From assembly GCF_900120005.1 (NCBI RefSeq), contig NZ_LT635453.1, forward strand, positions 1-64,000: 64,000 bases of DNA. Reading direction: 5' to 3'. Under the pieces are notes generated by a model. The model had not been told where the DNA came from and made no database searches. It was given only the letters and a program-made list of their open reading frames with translations. This DNA is from Holdemania sp. Marseille-P2844. GTDB lineage: Bacteria > Bacillota_I > Bacilli_A > Erysipelotrichales > Erysipelotrichaceae. Each line of letters opens with the position of its first letter. The stretch's first letter is position 1. A program made the position numbers and the translations under genes. Positions 50,489 to 59,585 of the stretch are shown piece after piece.

Positions 50489-51361
50489 TTACCTGTCATA
50501 ACGCTTATAGGGAAACTCTTCCTGCGGCCGCAGTTCCGTCTTGCGGATAAACGCCGCTTTCTTCCGCATCGCCGCCGCTCCTTTTTCCAACAGCTCCGGA
50601 TCGCGTGTTAACGCGAACACCGTCGATCCGCTGCCCGACATCAGCGCCCCGTCGAAGCCCAGCGCCAACAGCTCCTGCTTGATCGTCGCGATCTGCGGCA
50701 CCAGCTTAAACGCGCTCTGTTCCAGCGTGTTGCCCAGAGATTGAAGCACACCGTCATAGTCGTTGCCGATCAACGCTTCGCGCATCCTGCGGCAGTCAGG
50801 ATGTTCGGCACAGCTGAAATCGAGCGTTTCAAAGGCCACCTTCGTGGACACACCCTTATATGGCTTCACTAACAAGAGATAAAACGGCGTATGCACGCGG
50901 AAATGTTCCAGATTCTCGCCGATGCCCGTCACAAACGCCGGGCGGCTGCGCAGGCAGAACGGCACGTCCGCTCCAACCTTCTTGGCGATTTCGACCATCT
51001 TCTCATTATCCATTCCCAGCTGAAGCATCTTGTTCAGCGCCCGGATCGCCGCCGCACCATCCGTGCTGCCCCCGGCCATGCCGGCCTGCGTCGGAATGTG
51101 CTTCTGCAGCGTGATCTCAAAGTTCTCCTTGAAACCATATTCCTCACGAAGCAGCTCGATCGCTTTCACAATCGTATTCCGCCGGTCTAACGGAAGATAG
51201 GGCACATTGCTTTGTAAACGCAGCTCGTCGCTGAATTCAAAGTTCAGCGTATCGTAGAGATTCACTGGGGCCATGATCATTTCCAGTTCATGATACCCAT
51301 CCTCTCGCCGGCGCACGACGTCCAGGCAGAGGTTAATTTTCGCGTAAGCTCTTTGTTTCAT
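50489..51361 (-). CDS. ispE: 4-diphosphocytidyl-2-C-methyl-D-erythritol kinase
   Basis: 290 residues, GHMP kinase fold. Phosphorylates CDP-ME in the MEP isoprenoid pathway. Motifs: AYAKINLCLDVVRRREDGYHELEM at the N terminus (substrate Lys and His), the phosphate-binding loop PTQAGMAGGSTDGAAAIRALN near residue 92, and MSGSGSTVFAL near 240. It starts 29 bp inside rsmA and is translationally coupled to it, as part of the rnmV-rsmA-ispE operon. Confidence 0.96.
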   Translation of the reverse strand: MKQRAYAKINLCLDVVRRREDGYHELEMIMAPVNLYDTLNFEFSDELRLQSNVPYLPLDRRNTIVKAIELLREEYGFKENFEITLQKHIPTQAGMAGGSTDGAAAIRALNKMLQLGMDNEKMVEIAKKVGADVPFCLRSRPAFVTGIGENLEHFRVHTPFYLLLVKPYKGVSTKVAFETLDFSCAEHPDCRRMREALIGNDYDGVLQSLGNTLEQSAFKLVPQIATIKQELLALGFDGALMSGSGSTVFALTRDPELLEKGAAAMRKKAAFIRKTELRPQEEFPYKRYDR

Positions 51362-52208
51362 ACGTCACCTCATACAGATCGAGAAATTGATCCAGCGTCA
51401 TCGTTTCCGCCCGCAGCGAAGGTTGTAAGCCAGCTTCCTTCAACAGTCGGGCAGCTTCATCCTTATCCTGCAGATATTCGCGGAAGTTGTTGTAAAGCGT
51501 CTTGCGGCGCTGTTTGAAGCACCCTTTGACCAGCGCGAAGAACTGTGCTTCATCCCGTGCTGCACGCTGGGGCAGTTTGCGGGTAAACTGCACGACGGCC
51601 GAGTCCACCGCCGGGCGGGGATTGAAAATCGTCTTGGGAATCTTCATCACTGTCTGAACCTGATACTGATACTGCACGATCACGCTCAGTGCATTGTAAT
51701 CCTTCGTCGAAACCGCGGCGGTGAAGCGGTCGGCGACTTCCTTCTGCATCATCACGGTGATCACCGGGATATCCGCCTTACTTTCAAAGATTTTAAATAA
51801 GATGGGAGTCGTAATATAATACGGTAAATTGGCGCAGACCAGAACCTGATCCGACTGCGTTTTCAGCTTCGCCACCGTCGCATTCAGGTCTGCTTCCAGA
51901 AAGTCCTGATGTTTGACCTCAACGTTCGGGTAATCGGAAAGCGTATCGGCCAGCACCTCGATCAGGCGGTCGTCGATCTCAAACGCCAGCACCTGTCCGG
52001 CCACTCTCGCTAACTGTTCCGTCAGAGCGCCGATCCCCGGACCAATCTCGATCACGGCGCTGCGCGCATCCGCCTGGGATAACCGCGCGATCTTTTCCAC
52101 GATTCCCGGTTCGATAATAAAGTTCTGACCAAAATTCTTTTTTGCGTACAGGTCATATTTCGCTAAGATTTCATTCGTTCTGGCCATTGTAGCAATGGGC
52201 TTATTCAC
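51333..52208 (-). CDS. rsmA: 16S rRNA (adenine-1518/1519-N6)-dimethyltransferase
   Basis: 291 residues. Dimethylates two adenines in helix 45 of 16S rRNA late in 30S assembly. Motifs: KKNFGQNFI near residue 24, VIEIGPGIGALT (SAM motif I), FEIDDRLIE, and the NLPYYIT catalytic motif near residue 126. Overlaps rnmV by 8 bp at its start and ispE by 29 bp at its end. Confidence 0.97.
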   Translation of the reverse strand: MNKPIATMARTNEILAKYDLYAKKNFGQNFIIEPGIVEKIARLSQADARSAVIEIGPGIGALTEQLARVAGQVLAFEIDDRLIEVLADTLSDYPNVEVKHQDFLEADLNATVAKLKTQSDQVLVCANLPYYITTPILFKIFESKADIPVITVMMQKEVADRFTAAVSTKDYNALSVIVQYQYQVQTVMKIPKTIFNPRPAVDSAVVQFTRKLPQRAARDEAQFFALVKGCFKQRRKTLYNNFREYLQDKDEAARLLKEAGLQPSLRAETMTLDQFLDLYEVTYETKSLREN

Positions 52209-52749
52209 CGGCGTCCCTCCGTTCTTCCAACATCGCTTTTGTGATTTTCAGCATATTCAGACGCTTCCACAACGTCTTGGCATTGGCTTCACCGACATGC
52301 CATCGGTTTCCAACTTCCCTGCGCCGCAGAGCGCTGTCCGGCAGGCCGGTTAATCCCAGCTCTACAAACTCCGACCAGCTCAGCGTATTTTCCCCATCCG
52401 CTTCATAAGTCAGGCAATGCTCCAAAGCGGCCAGAATTTCCTGTTTCCCGGCATGTTCCACACCGACCTTCCGTTTTCCGCGCACGATTTCCCACGCCTT
52501 ACCCGAGGGCAGAAAAGCATTCTTGCAGCCGGGAACCGCATTGTTGATGCGCTGGCGAATCTGATCGCCCGGGGTATCCGGATCGGTAAAGATGATCACG
52601 CCGCGGGTCGTTGCCCACTGGCGGATCTGTTCCAGCGTCGCTTCACTCAGACCGGTGCCGCTGGTTTCCAGCGTGTCCACATCCAGCCAGCGTTTTAAAT
52701 TAGCCGTATCTTTTTTTCCTTCAACGACGATAATTTCCTTGATCTTCAT
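52201..52749 (-). CDS. rnmV: Ribonuclease M5
   Basis: 182 residues, TOPRIM nuclease that matures 5S rRNA, also seen ahead of rsmA in Bacillus. EIIVVEGKKDTANLKRWLD holds the catalytic Glu and TDPDTPGDQIRQRI the paired aspartates; GKAWEI and KRKVGVEHA complete the family pattern. The start at 52749 lies under a promoter at 52778-52806, so the operon rnmV-rsmA-ispE has its own promoter downstream of the inserted accessory block. Confidence 0.95.
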   Translation of the reverse strand: MKIKEIIVVEGKKDTANLKRWLDVDTLETSGTGLSEATLEQIRQWATTRGVIIFTDPDTPGDQIRQRINNAVPGCKNAFLPSGKAWEIVRGKRKVGVEHAGKQEILAALEHCLTYEADGENTLSWSEFVELGLTGLPDSALRRREVGNRWHVGEANAKTLWKRLNMLKITKAMLEERRDAGE

Positions 52750-52777
52750 ATCTGTTCCTCATTCCGATCTTTATTTT

Positions 52778-52806
52778 ATCATAGTCTGGGATAACCACCA
52801 AATCAA
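52778..52806 (-). promoter_or_regulatory. Promoter of the rnmV-rsmA-ispE operon
   Basis: Minus strand: TTGATT (52801-52806), 17-bp spacer, TATGAT (52778-52783). Confidence 0.7.
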
Positions 52807-52900
52807 GAATCAAAAGTCATTCCGTTTTTCCCAGATGATAAAGAAATACCCGCTATTTATTTGATATTTCTCAGTTTTAAGTTCAAATTCTTGCGTCATC

Positions 52901-52931
52901 AAAAAAACCGCCTGAACTATCGGCGGTTTTA
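52901..52931 (-). terminator. Terminator of the transporter/two-component operon
   Basis: AAAACCGCC pairs with GGCGGTTTT (52904-52912 with 52922-52930), with seven T following on the minus strand; 27 bp past the response-regulator stop. Confidence 0.92.
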
Positions 52932-52958
52932 AAGTATGATTATTTATTAATCAAATGT

Positions 52959-53717
52959 CTACGGATGATTCTTCTTATATTGCGTTGGCGAAACACCAAT
53001 TAATCGTGTAAAGACTTGGAAGAAATATTTATAATCATTAAACCCAACTTGTTCGGCAACCTCATAAATTTTATCTTTTCCTTCAAGAATCCGCAAGCAA
53101 GCTTGAGCGATGCGATAATGAATGAGGTAGCGATGCAATGTCAAACCGGTTTCCTGACGGAATAACCGATTAAGATAATCAGCAGAGACACCCATGCGTT
53201 CTGCTACTTCCTCATCCCGCAGACGCGATGCAAAATGATCCTGAATCCATTGAGCAGCTCGACAAACATAATCTGAACACCCCTCTGGAATCGTCATCAG
53301 TTCAAGTACAGACTGAGGCAGCGAAGCTCCTGTTTCCGTCTGTTTTTTATGGATCCGATCTATCAGTTTGATCAGAACGCTCTCCAGTTCTTTCCTGTTG
53401 AATGGCTTTAAAAGATATTCTGCAACCTGTAACGAAATCGCCTCCTGCGCATAACTGAATTCTCCATATCCTGTTAAAATCACAGCTTCATATTGTTCTT
53501 GTTCTTTTGATAAACGCAACATTTCCAATCCATCCATCACCGGCATCTTTAAATCTGTAAAAACAATGTCAGGATGATACTGATAAATCTTTTCCAATCC
53601 CTCTTTTCCATTCCGTGCCTCGGCGCATATCTGACAACCTAAACGGGAAAAATCCAAAGATTGACGAAAACCCTGACGCAAAATAATTTCATCCTCTACG
53701 ATTAAAATTTTAATCAT
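52959..53717 (-). CDS. YesN-like response regulator with AraC-type DNA-binding domain
   Basis: 252 residues. Receiver domain (1-120) with the acidic pocket in IVEDEIILRQGF, the phosphorylated Asp in DIVFTDLKMPVMDG near residue 54, and Lys in YLLKPFNRKE near 104. Two AraC helix-turn-helices form the C terminus (about 155-250: YLNRLFRQETGLTLHRYL, then VAEQVGFNDYKYFFQVFTRLIGVSPTQYKK). The start is the ATG at 53717 after GGAGGAAAAAAGG, overlapping the kinase stop by 8 bp. It should activate the ABC importer genes upstream. Confidence 0.9.
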   Translation of the reverse strand: MIKILIVEDEIILRQGFRQSLDFSRLGCQICAEARNGKEGLEKIYQYHPDIVFTDLKMPVMDGLEMLRLSKEQEQYEAVILTGYGEFSYAQEAISLQVAEYLLKPFNRKELESVLIKLIDRIHKKQTETGASLPQSVLELMTIPEGCSDYVCRAAQWIQDHFASRLRDEEVAERMGVSADYLNRLFRQETGLTLHRYLIHYRIAQACLRILEGKDKIYEVAEQVGFNDYKYFFQVFTRLIGVSPTQYKKNHP

Positions 53718-55392
53718 CCTTTTTTCCTCCCACTGCACGCATGGTCATTGTTATCGTTGTTCCTTCATGCAGCCGACTGTCGACCTGTACTCCGCAGCCG
53801 TTTCCAAAATGCAGTCGAATTCGTTTGTGACTGTTCATAATTCCGATATGTCGGTAATCCTCATGCAGCGAATCAAGATTTTCACGAATTCGCATAAGCT
53901 GGGCAGCGTCCATGCCTTCGCCATTATCTTTAACGATGACTTGTAATTTTTCCGCTTTTTGTACGATCTGAATATCCAGATGAAATGGTCTATCCTGAAC
54001 AAATCCATGGGACAAGCTGTTTTCAATCATGGGCTGGATCACCATCTTTGGAATCCTCAGATTCGAGTGGATTGGAGCTTGAATTGTATAAAGGAACGAA
54101 TCGCCAAGACGGATTTTCTGCAGCTGCAGATAGTCCTCAATATAGGCAAGGTCCTGATCCAGATCAACCATAGAATCCTCGGAGGCATCAAGCGAGTAGC
54201 GTAGTAATTTCGATAATCTGACAATCATATCTTCCGCTTTATCCTGATCAAACATAATCATATATTTAATCGTATCAAGCGTATTGAAAATAAAGTGAGG
54301 ATTAAATTGAGATTGCAGCTGTCTGATTTGTGCAATCCGCGTCTGCTTCTGCAATTCATCATTTTGATCAATCAACTGCTTAACCTCATCAAGAATGCGA
54401 TTATACTGTTGAGCGATCGGACGCATTTCATTTTCCTCTACCGGCAGATATTCCAGTTTGCCACTTTGCGCGTAATTTTGCAAAGAAAGGAAGAGGTTAT
54501 CAACACTCCTCAGACTCGTCCGCGCCGTCATCCGACTGATCTTATTGATGAATATCGCACATAACGCAAATACCAGTAAGTATACAATTAATTCCATCCG
54601 CATTAAAGCATAAACGGATTCCAGCGGTTTAAGGATGCAGAGCGATAACCCAAACAGAGGAAGCTCAATCTGTTGTTTAAGCATTGTCTGTCCCTGTATT
54701 TGCACCAACTTCCAGAAGAGTGGTTTTTCATCCAATCGCTGATAGGGGATGAATTTCTGATCTTCGCTGAGCAGGACACGCTTGCTTCGATTAATTAAGA
54801 CAAAATCGGAACTGACACGACTTAAAATTGAACTCAGCTGCCTCTGTGTGAAGTGATAAAACAGATATCCCAAAGTTTGTTCATCATCCCTGATACTGCA
54901 AGCCAGTGTAAAAACAATCGGATCCGTCGTCATCATTCCGGAATTCGTTGTACTTCCAATAATCCCTGAATGTTCATCAATTTCATAGTGCAGGACGGGA
55001 TTTCCCCGATTATCCGGGATCGGTGATTTGTGAGTCGCAAGCACTTGCCCATCCCGACTTTCCAGATCAAAATAGGCCTCAAGCGGAAGACGGTTACGCA
55101 GAGAATATAAAATCTGATATACTTCGATAGCATCTTTTCCTTCTTTTAAAAAAGATCGGATATGGGGTTCCTTGCGGATGTCTTCCATTCCCTGACGGTA
55201 AGCCTGAAAATTCTCTGTAAGTTGTTCTGAAGCCTGTCTGGCTTCGTCAGCTGTCTGATTTGTCATCAGAAAAATCAACAGAAAAGGAGTGAAAACCAAC
55301 AGGCAGAATCCCGATATTGCCACCGGGATCAAAATGGATCTAACCAGCTTCTGTTGAATCACTTTATGATAAGGAAAGCAGATTTCTTCCAT
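53710..55392 (-). CDS. YesM/LytS-like sensor histidine kinase
   Basis: 560 residues. Helix 1 (about 19-42), an extracellular sensor of about 215 residues, helix 2 (about 268-286), a HAMP-like linker, then the His_kinase domain with QFNPHFIFNTLDTIKYMI (phosphorylated His near residue 369) and a HATPase_c domain with MIENSLSHGF and DNGEGMD near the C terminus. This type pairs with AraC-type regulators such as the one downstream and usually senses sugars or solutes at the cell surface. Confidence 0.9.
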   Translation of the reverse strand: MEEICFPYHKVIQQKLVRSILIPVAISGFCLLVFTPFLLIFLMTNQTADEARQASEQLTENFQAYRQGMEDIRKEPHIRSFLKEGKDAIEVYQILYSLRNRLPLEAYFDLESRDGQVLATHKSPIPDNRGNPVLHYEIDEHSGIIGSTTNSGMMTTDPIVFTLACSIRDDEQTLGYLFYHFTQRQLSSILSRVSSDFVLINRSKRVLLSEDQKFIPYQRLDEKPLFWKLVQIQGQTMLKQQIELPLFGLSLCILKPLESVYALMRMELIVYLLVFALCAIFINKISRMTARTSLRSVDNLFLSLQNYAQSGKLEYLPVEENEMRPIAQQYNRILDEVKQLIDQNDELQKQTRIAQIRQLQSQFNPHFIFNTLDTIKYMIMFDQDKAEDMIVRLSKLLRYSLDASEDSMVDLDQDLAYIEDYLQLQKIRLGDSFLYTIQAPIHSNLRIPKMVIQPMIENSLSHGFVQDRPFHLDIQIVQKAEKLQVIVKDNGEGMDAAQLMRIRENLDSLHEDYRHIGIMNSHKRIRLHFGNGCGVQVDSRLHEGTTITMTMRAVGGKKDD

Positions 55393-55431
55393 ACAGCTCC
55401 TCCTTACTATGTTTTCATTATATCAAATCAT

Positions 55432-57087
55432 TTACAGTTCAATCTCACGCTTACCGGTAATTTTAAACACCAGCAGTAAAACAACAATAGTGGAAGAAAT
55501 CAAAATTGTAGAAAGCGCGCTGGCAACACCGTAATTACCACGAATAACTTCCGTATAAATCGCAATGGTCATCGTTTTTGTTCCGCCTACATATAACATA
55601 ATTGATGCACTCAGCTCACTGATGATGGATACCCAGCTCATCAGCGCACCAGACATAACACCGGAGAACATCATGGGCAGCGTAACCTTGATAAAAGTTT
55701 CAAATCGGTTGGCACCTAAACTTTGCGAAGCTTCTTCAACATTCAAATTAATCTGATGAAGAATCGCACTGCTGGAACGGATTGTATAAGGCAGTCGCCG
55801 AATGACGTAGGCTGCGATAATAATCATTGCGGATCCGCTGAGTAAAAAAGGTTTTTTGTTAAAGGCCAGAAGCAAGGCAATGCCCATAACAGAACCCGGT
55901 ATAATATACGGGAACATTGTAATTGTATCCAATACTTTTGTCAGTTTGCTTTTGCGGCGTACGGAAGTATAGGCAATCAGCACACCCATAATCACAATCA
56001 GAATGATCGCGGCTGTAGAGAATACATAAGTATTGCGGATCGCATTTCCCATCGACGAGAATGCTTTACGGTAACTGTTGAACGAATATCCTTCCACGAA
56101 TAACATGCCGTTGGTATTCTGGAAAGAATTGACCAATACAACAAAGATCGGAAGGACTGCCAGAAAAGCACATAAGTAGGCAAACAAATGTGACAGGACA
56201 TTCTTTATTCCACGAGCAGGGCGAGGCTCAATCGGACGCAGCGCCGACATCTCTATTGTCTTTCGGTTGGAAATATACTGTTGGAGCAGGAAAATGATTG
56301 TCGTAAAAATAACGATAATCACGCTGATTGCGGCCGCAAATGCTTTATCCCTTCCCATTTCGCCAACAAACGAATTATAGATTAAAACCGGCAGTGTACG
56401 ATAACCTTCTCCAATCAGCATCGGTGTTCCGAAATCCGCCAGCACCCGCATAAACACAAGTAAGCCTGATGCCAGCATCGTCGGCAAAATCAGCGGAATA
56501 ACAATCTGAAATATTTTCCGGATCCCAACACATCCCAGACTTTCAGCGGCTTCATTTAAGGAATTATCCATATTTTTTAAAGCCCCCGTTACATACAAAT
56601 AAACCAGCGGAATCATTTTGATCGTAAATACCAGCAGGATTCCTGAAAAACCATAAATACCCGGCAGCGTCACATGAAAGAATTGATTGAATACCTTTGT
56701 TACAACTCCGGCCCGCCCCAGCAAGACGATCCAGGCATAGGCGCCAATGAAAGGAGGGGACAGGACAGAGATGATCATTGCGATATCCAGCGCGCCTTTA
56801 AATCGAATCTTGACCGTGCGTGTAATGTAAGCCAGTGCCGAACCAAAGATCACTGTTAACAGGGTTACGGTCGTTGTAACCTTGGCACTGTTGATTATTG
56901 TATTTGTATAGTAACTTTTTGAAAAAAACTTTTGGAATGCTGCCAATGAAAAAACACCCGTATCAAAGTCATAAATGCTGCCAATAAAAATACGGGAAAT
57001 TGGATAAATGAAGAAAAACGCAAAATAGGCGAAGCAAAGTAATGTGATCAGCGTCCAGCCGTCAATTTTCCATTTCCGGGTGCGCAT
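55432..57087 (-). CDS. ABC transporter permease, fused double BPD_transp domain (AfuB/FbpB type)
   Basis: 551 residues, twelve transmembrane helices made of two permease halves (about 60-270 and 340-545). Each half carries an EAA-type loop for the ATPase: NEAAESLGCVGIRKIFQIVIPLILP near residue 180 and EEASQSLGANRFETFIKVTLPMM near 455. Such fused permeases belong to the FbpB/AfuB group that imports Fe3+ or, in some bacteria, hexose phosphates. Ends 39 bp before the sensor kinase; starts 3 bp after the ATPase. Confidence 0.9.
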   Translation of the reverse strand: MRTRKWKIDGWTLITLLCFAYFAFFFIYPISRIFIGSIYDFDTGVFSLAAFQKFFSKSYYTNTIINSAKVTTTVTLLTVIFGSALAYITRTVKIRFKGALDIAMIISVLSPPFIGAYAWIVLLGRAGVVTKVFNQFFHVTLPGIYGFSGILLVFTIKMIPLVYLYVTGALKNMDNSLNEAAESLGCVGIRKIFQIVIPLILPTMLASGLLVFMRVLADFGTPMLIGEGYRTLPVLIYNSFVGEMGRDKAFAAAISVIIVIFTTIIFLLQQYISNRKTIEMSALRPIEPRPARGIKNVLSHLFAYLCAFLAVLPIFVVLVNSFQNTNGMLFVEGYSFNSYRKAFSSMGNAIRNTYVFSTAAIILIVIMGVLIAYTSVRRKSKLTKVLDTITMFPYIIPGSVMGIALLLAFNKKPFLLSGSAMIIIAAYVIRRLPYTIRSSSAILHQINLNVEEASQSLGANRFETFIKVTLPMMFSGVMSGALMSWVSIISELSASIMLYVGGTKTMTIAIYTEVIRGNYGVASALSTILISSTIVVLLLVFKITGKREIEL

Positions 57088-57090
57088 ATT

Positions 57091-58176
57091 CTACACCGCT
57101 TCTTTCATTAAGGAAAGTTCAGTTTCCTGATCAAAGATATTGACATGGTGAGGATCAAACGCAAGCCGGACATCTTCGCCAATTTCGTGGATCTTCTCAC
57201 GCGCATCTTTCGATACCTCTATCACCTGTTGGTTGGGTAATTGGATATCGTATTTCATTGTCGTCCCTAAAAATGTCCGATCCATTATCGTCCCTTTAAC
57301 TCCGCTATTACTGAAATCCATTTCATTAGGACGCACACAAACTCGAACGGATTGCGCTTCTTTGCAGGCATCAATCAGACGATTAGTCGCAAGAATTTCG
57401 CCATCTTCCAACATTACCTGTTTTTCATTCTGCCGTATCACGATTTTTCCATTCAATAAATTACTTTGTCCGATAAACGTCGCGACGAATAAATTCTTCG
57501 GATGGGCATAAATTTCTACAGGTGTGCCAATTTGCTGGATAACGCCGTGCTTCATGACCGCAATGCGATCTGACATGGACAAAGCTTCTTCTTGATCATG
57601 TGTAACATAAATCGTCGTAATTTTATATTGATGTTGAATTTCCTTGATTGCTGAGCGCATCTCAATCCGCAGCTTGGCGTCCAGATTGGACAGTGGTTCG
57701 TCCATTAACAGGACATCCGGTTGGATGACAATCGCTCTTGCCAGCGCAATTCGTTGCTGCTGACCGCCAGACATATTCGAAGGCATCCGGTCTTTCAAAT
57801 CCGAAATTTGCACGACGTTTAACATTTCGTCCACCCTTCGGGACAGCTCTGGTTCTTTCACTTTTCTTTGTTTTAAGCCATATCCTACATTCTTCCCCGC
57901 GCTCATGTGCGGAAAGATTGCATAGTTCTGGAAAACCATCCCAATATTGCGCGTATGCGGTGGGAGATCGTTAATTCGCTTATCATTAAAGTAAAAATCT
58001 CCGCCTTCAATAGTATTAAACCCGGCGATCATCCGGAGCAAGGTTGTTTTGCCGCAGCCGCTGGATCCCAGCAGTGTAAAAAATTCGCCTTCTTTGACAT
58101 GCAGGCAGAGGTCAGGAATGATTGTTTTATCGCCGAAACGTTTTACAGCATGTTCGATATTTATAGCTACACTCAT
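57091..58176 (-). CDS. ABC transporter ATP-binding protein (FbpC/PotA-like)
   Basis: 361 residues. Walker A GSSGCGKTT near residue 37, signature MSGGQQQR near 134, Walker B LLMDEPLSNLD near 155, and switch His in THDQEEAL; the C terminus forms a TOBE-type regulatory domain. Drives the importer of the permease at 55432. Begins 81 bp after the binding-protein gene, behind a perfect 15-bp hairpin. Confidence 0.92.
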   Translation of the reverse strand: MSVAINIEHAVKRFGDKTIIPDLCLHVKEGEFFTLLGSSGCGKTTLLRMIAGFNTIEGGDFYFNDKRINDLPPHTRNIGMVFQNYAIFPHMSAGKNVGYGLKQRKVKEPELSRRVDEMLNVVQISDLKDRMPSNMSGGQQQRIALARAIVIQPDVLLMDEPLSNLDAKLRIEMRSAIKEIQHQYKITTIYVTHDQEEALSMSDRIAVMKHGVIQQIGTPVEIYAHPKNLFVATFIGQSNLLNGKIVIRQNEKQVMLEDGEILATNRLIDACKEAQSVRVCVRPNEMDFSNSGVKGTIMDRTFLGTTMKYDIQLPNQQVIEVSKDAREKIHEIGEDVRLAFDPHHVNIFDQETELSLMKEAV

Positions 58177-58194
58177 CGTTGTTCTCCTTATTTA

Positions 58195-58230
58195 AAATAA
58201 GGAATTGAACTCCCATTCAATTCCTTATTT
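58195..58230 (-). terminator. Perfect hairpin between binding-protein and ATPase genes (partial terminator or mRNA stabiliser)
   Basis: AAATAAGGAATTGAA (58195-58209) pairs without mismatch with TTCAATTCCTTATTT (58216-58230), leaving a 6-base loop. It sits in the intercistronic gap and touches the ATPase ribosome binding site AAGGAG. Such hairpins protect the upstream binding-protein message and lower expression of the downstream genes. Confidence 0.8.
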
Positions 58231-58257
58231 CCCATCGGTAATGATTCAAGGTCTTGA

Positions 58258-59304
58258 TTATTCAAAAATAGAAGTATATAAATCAGTATATCGTTCAACA
58301 ATTTTTTCTTTTGCTTCAGAAGACCACTGACTGGTAATTTTAATTGTTTTTACTTTCGTGATATCCTGCTTGTAATCTGCAAGTTTCACACCTGGACGAA
58401 CCGCATTGGCCCCTGTAACTTCTGTCCCCATTAATGACTGACCATATTCACTGGACATAAAATCAACAAACAGCTTGGCATTTTCCATGTTCTTTGCGCC
58501 TTTGATTACTGCGACGCAGCTCATTTTAGGAACAACGCCTTCTTCCATATAAACAACACCGATATTGTCAATTCCCTGCGATAAATAGGTCTGTGCCGGT
58601 GTATCCCAGGTTAATCCTACAGCGTATTCGCCAGAGACTACACCTTTATGAATGGTTCCGGAACTATCAATAATTTTTCCATCCAGCTGAGTTAAAAATT
58701 GTTCAACATAATCCCAGCCTTCCTGTGATTCTACCAATTCATCATTAGTCGAGCCTTTTCCCATCGCAAGAAGCATGTTTTCCAGATGATTGTAAGCAGA
58801 AGATGAGTTTGCGGAATTCCCCATGGCAATCTTACCTTTGAGCTCCGGATTCAACAGATCGGCATAGCCTTTGATTTCAAAGCTGACCAGATTCTTATTA
58901 TAAAGAATAACTGGAACATTGTAGTCAACAATCGTAGCATAACCGGTTGCATTCTTGAAATCGCCCATATCCTTGTCATTTTCAGAAATATATTCTTCAA
59001 AATAACTGGTATCGCTGACGACGTAATATTCGCCAAGCCATGTCACATCGGCATAGGGATTATCTTTTTCCGCCTGAATACGGGAATAGATTTCGCCTGA
59101 ACTCGCTGTCACCGTTTCTACTTCAATTCCATATTTCTCTTCGAAAGCTGGAATCATGACATCCAGATTATCCTGAGCAGTTGGTGTGTATAAAACCAGT
59201 TTATTACTTTTGGTTTCACCGGTGTTTGGATTATCAGTCTTGGGAGTAGAACTACATCCGCCTAATACAAGTAGAGCACATAGAATCGCAATCAGTTTTT
59301 TCAT
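58258..59304 (-). CDS. ABC transporter extracellular solute-binding lipoprotein (AfuA/FbpA type)
   Basis: 348 residues. Lipoprotein signal ending LLVLGGCSS, with the cysteine lipidated, then a short linker and a type II binding-protein fold: LVLYTPTAQDNLDVMIPAFEEKYGIEVE, GEIYSRIQAEKDNPYADVTWLG. Homologues bind ferric iron or hexose phosphates; the FbpA-type tyrosine pair is not evident, so a sugar phosphate or phosphonate is at least as likely. The start is the ATG at 59304 after AAAGGAGGAAAT. First gene of the operon with ATPase, permease, kinase and regulator, so the ligand probably controls its own uptake. Confidence 0.88.
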   Translation of the reverse strand: MKKLIAILCALLVLGGCSSTPKTDNPNTGETKSNKLVLYTPTAQDNLDVMIPAFEEKYGIEVETVTASSGEIYSRIQAEKDNPYADVTWLGEYYVVSDTSYFEEYISENDKDMGDFKNATGYATIVDYNVPVILYNKNLVSFEIKGYADLLNPELKGKIAMGNSANSSSAYNHLENMLLAMGKGSTNDELVESQEGWDYVEQFLTQLDGKIIDSSGTIHKGVVSGEYAVGLTWDTPAQTYLSQGIDNIGVVYMEEGVVPKMSCVAVIKGAKNMENAKLFVDFMSSEYGQSLMGTEVTGANAVRPGVKLADYKQDITKVKTIKITSQWSSEAKEKIVERYTDLYTSIFE

Positions 59305-59345
59305 ATTTCCTCCTTTACGTTCCTTTGACTTCATTTTATGTGAAA

Positions 59346-59359
59346 TGTAAGCGCTTTAC
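59346..59359. promoter_or_regulatory. cre-like site (catabolite repression) upstream of the binding-protein gene
   Basis: Minus strand AAAGCGCTTACA matches the last 12 positions of the cre consensus TGNAANCGNTNNCA, but the first two bases are GT instead of TG. It lies 42-55 bp before the start codon and would overlap the -35 if the TAAAAT at 59333-59338 is the -10. No good -35 exists there, consistent with dependence on an activator. Confidence 0.45.
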
Positions 59360-59514
59360 CATGTGGAAAAACAGTCATTTTATCCTAAAATTCCGACTTT
59401 CACCTTGAATTCTCTCTCAATCTCCGTCAAACCTGATCTGAAAATCTCCGATCAGAAAAACCGTAAAACTGTTTCCTTATTCGTGATGTTCCAAAAAGAG
59501 GAAAATAGATGCTG

Positions 59515-59563
59515 AACAAACAAAAGAAGTTTCCCGGGATTTTTGATCCGCAGAAAACTTCTT
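59515..59563 (-). terminator. Terminator of the GntR-ABC operon
   Basis: Minus strand AAGAAGTTTTC pairs with GGGAAACTTCTT, an inner GGAT/ATCC sits in the loop, and TTTGTTTG follows; just past the membrane-protein gene at 59586. Confidence 0.75.
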
Positions 59564-59585
59564 CACTTTAAAAACTTCGGCAAAA

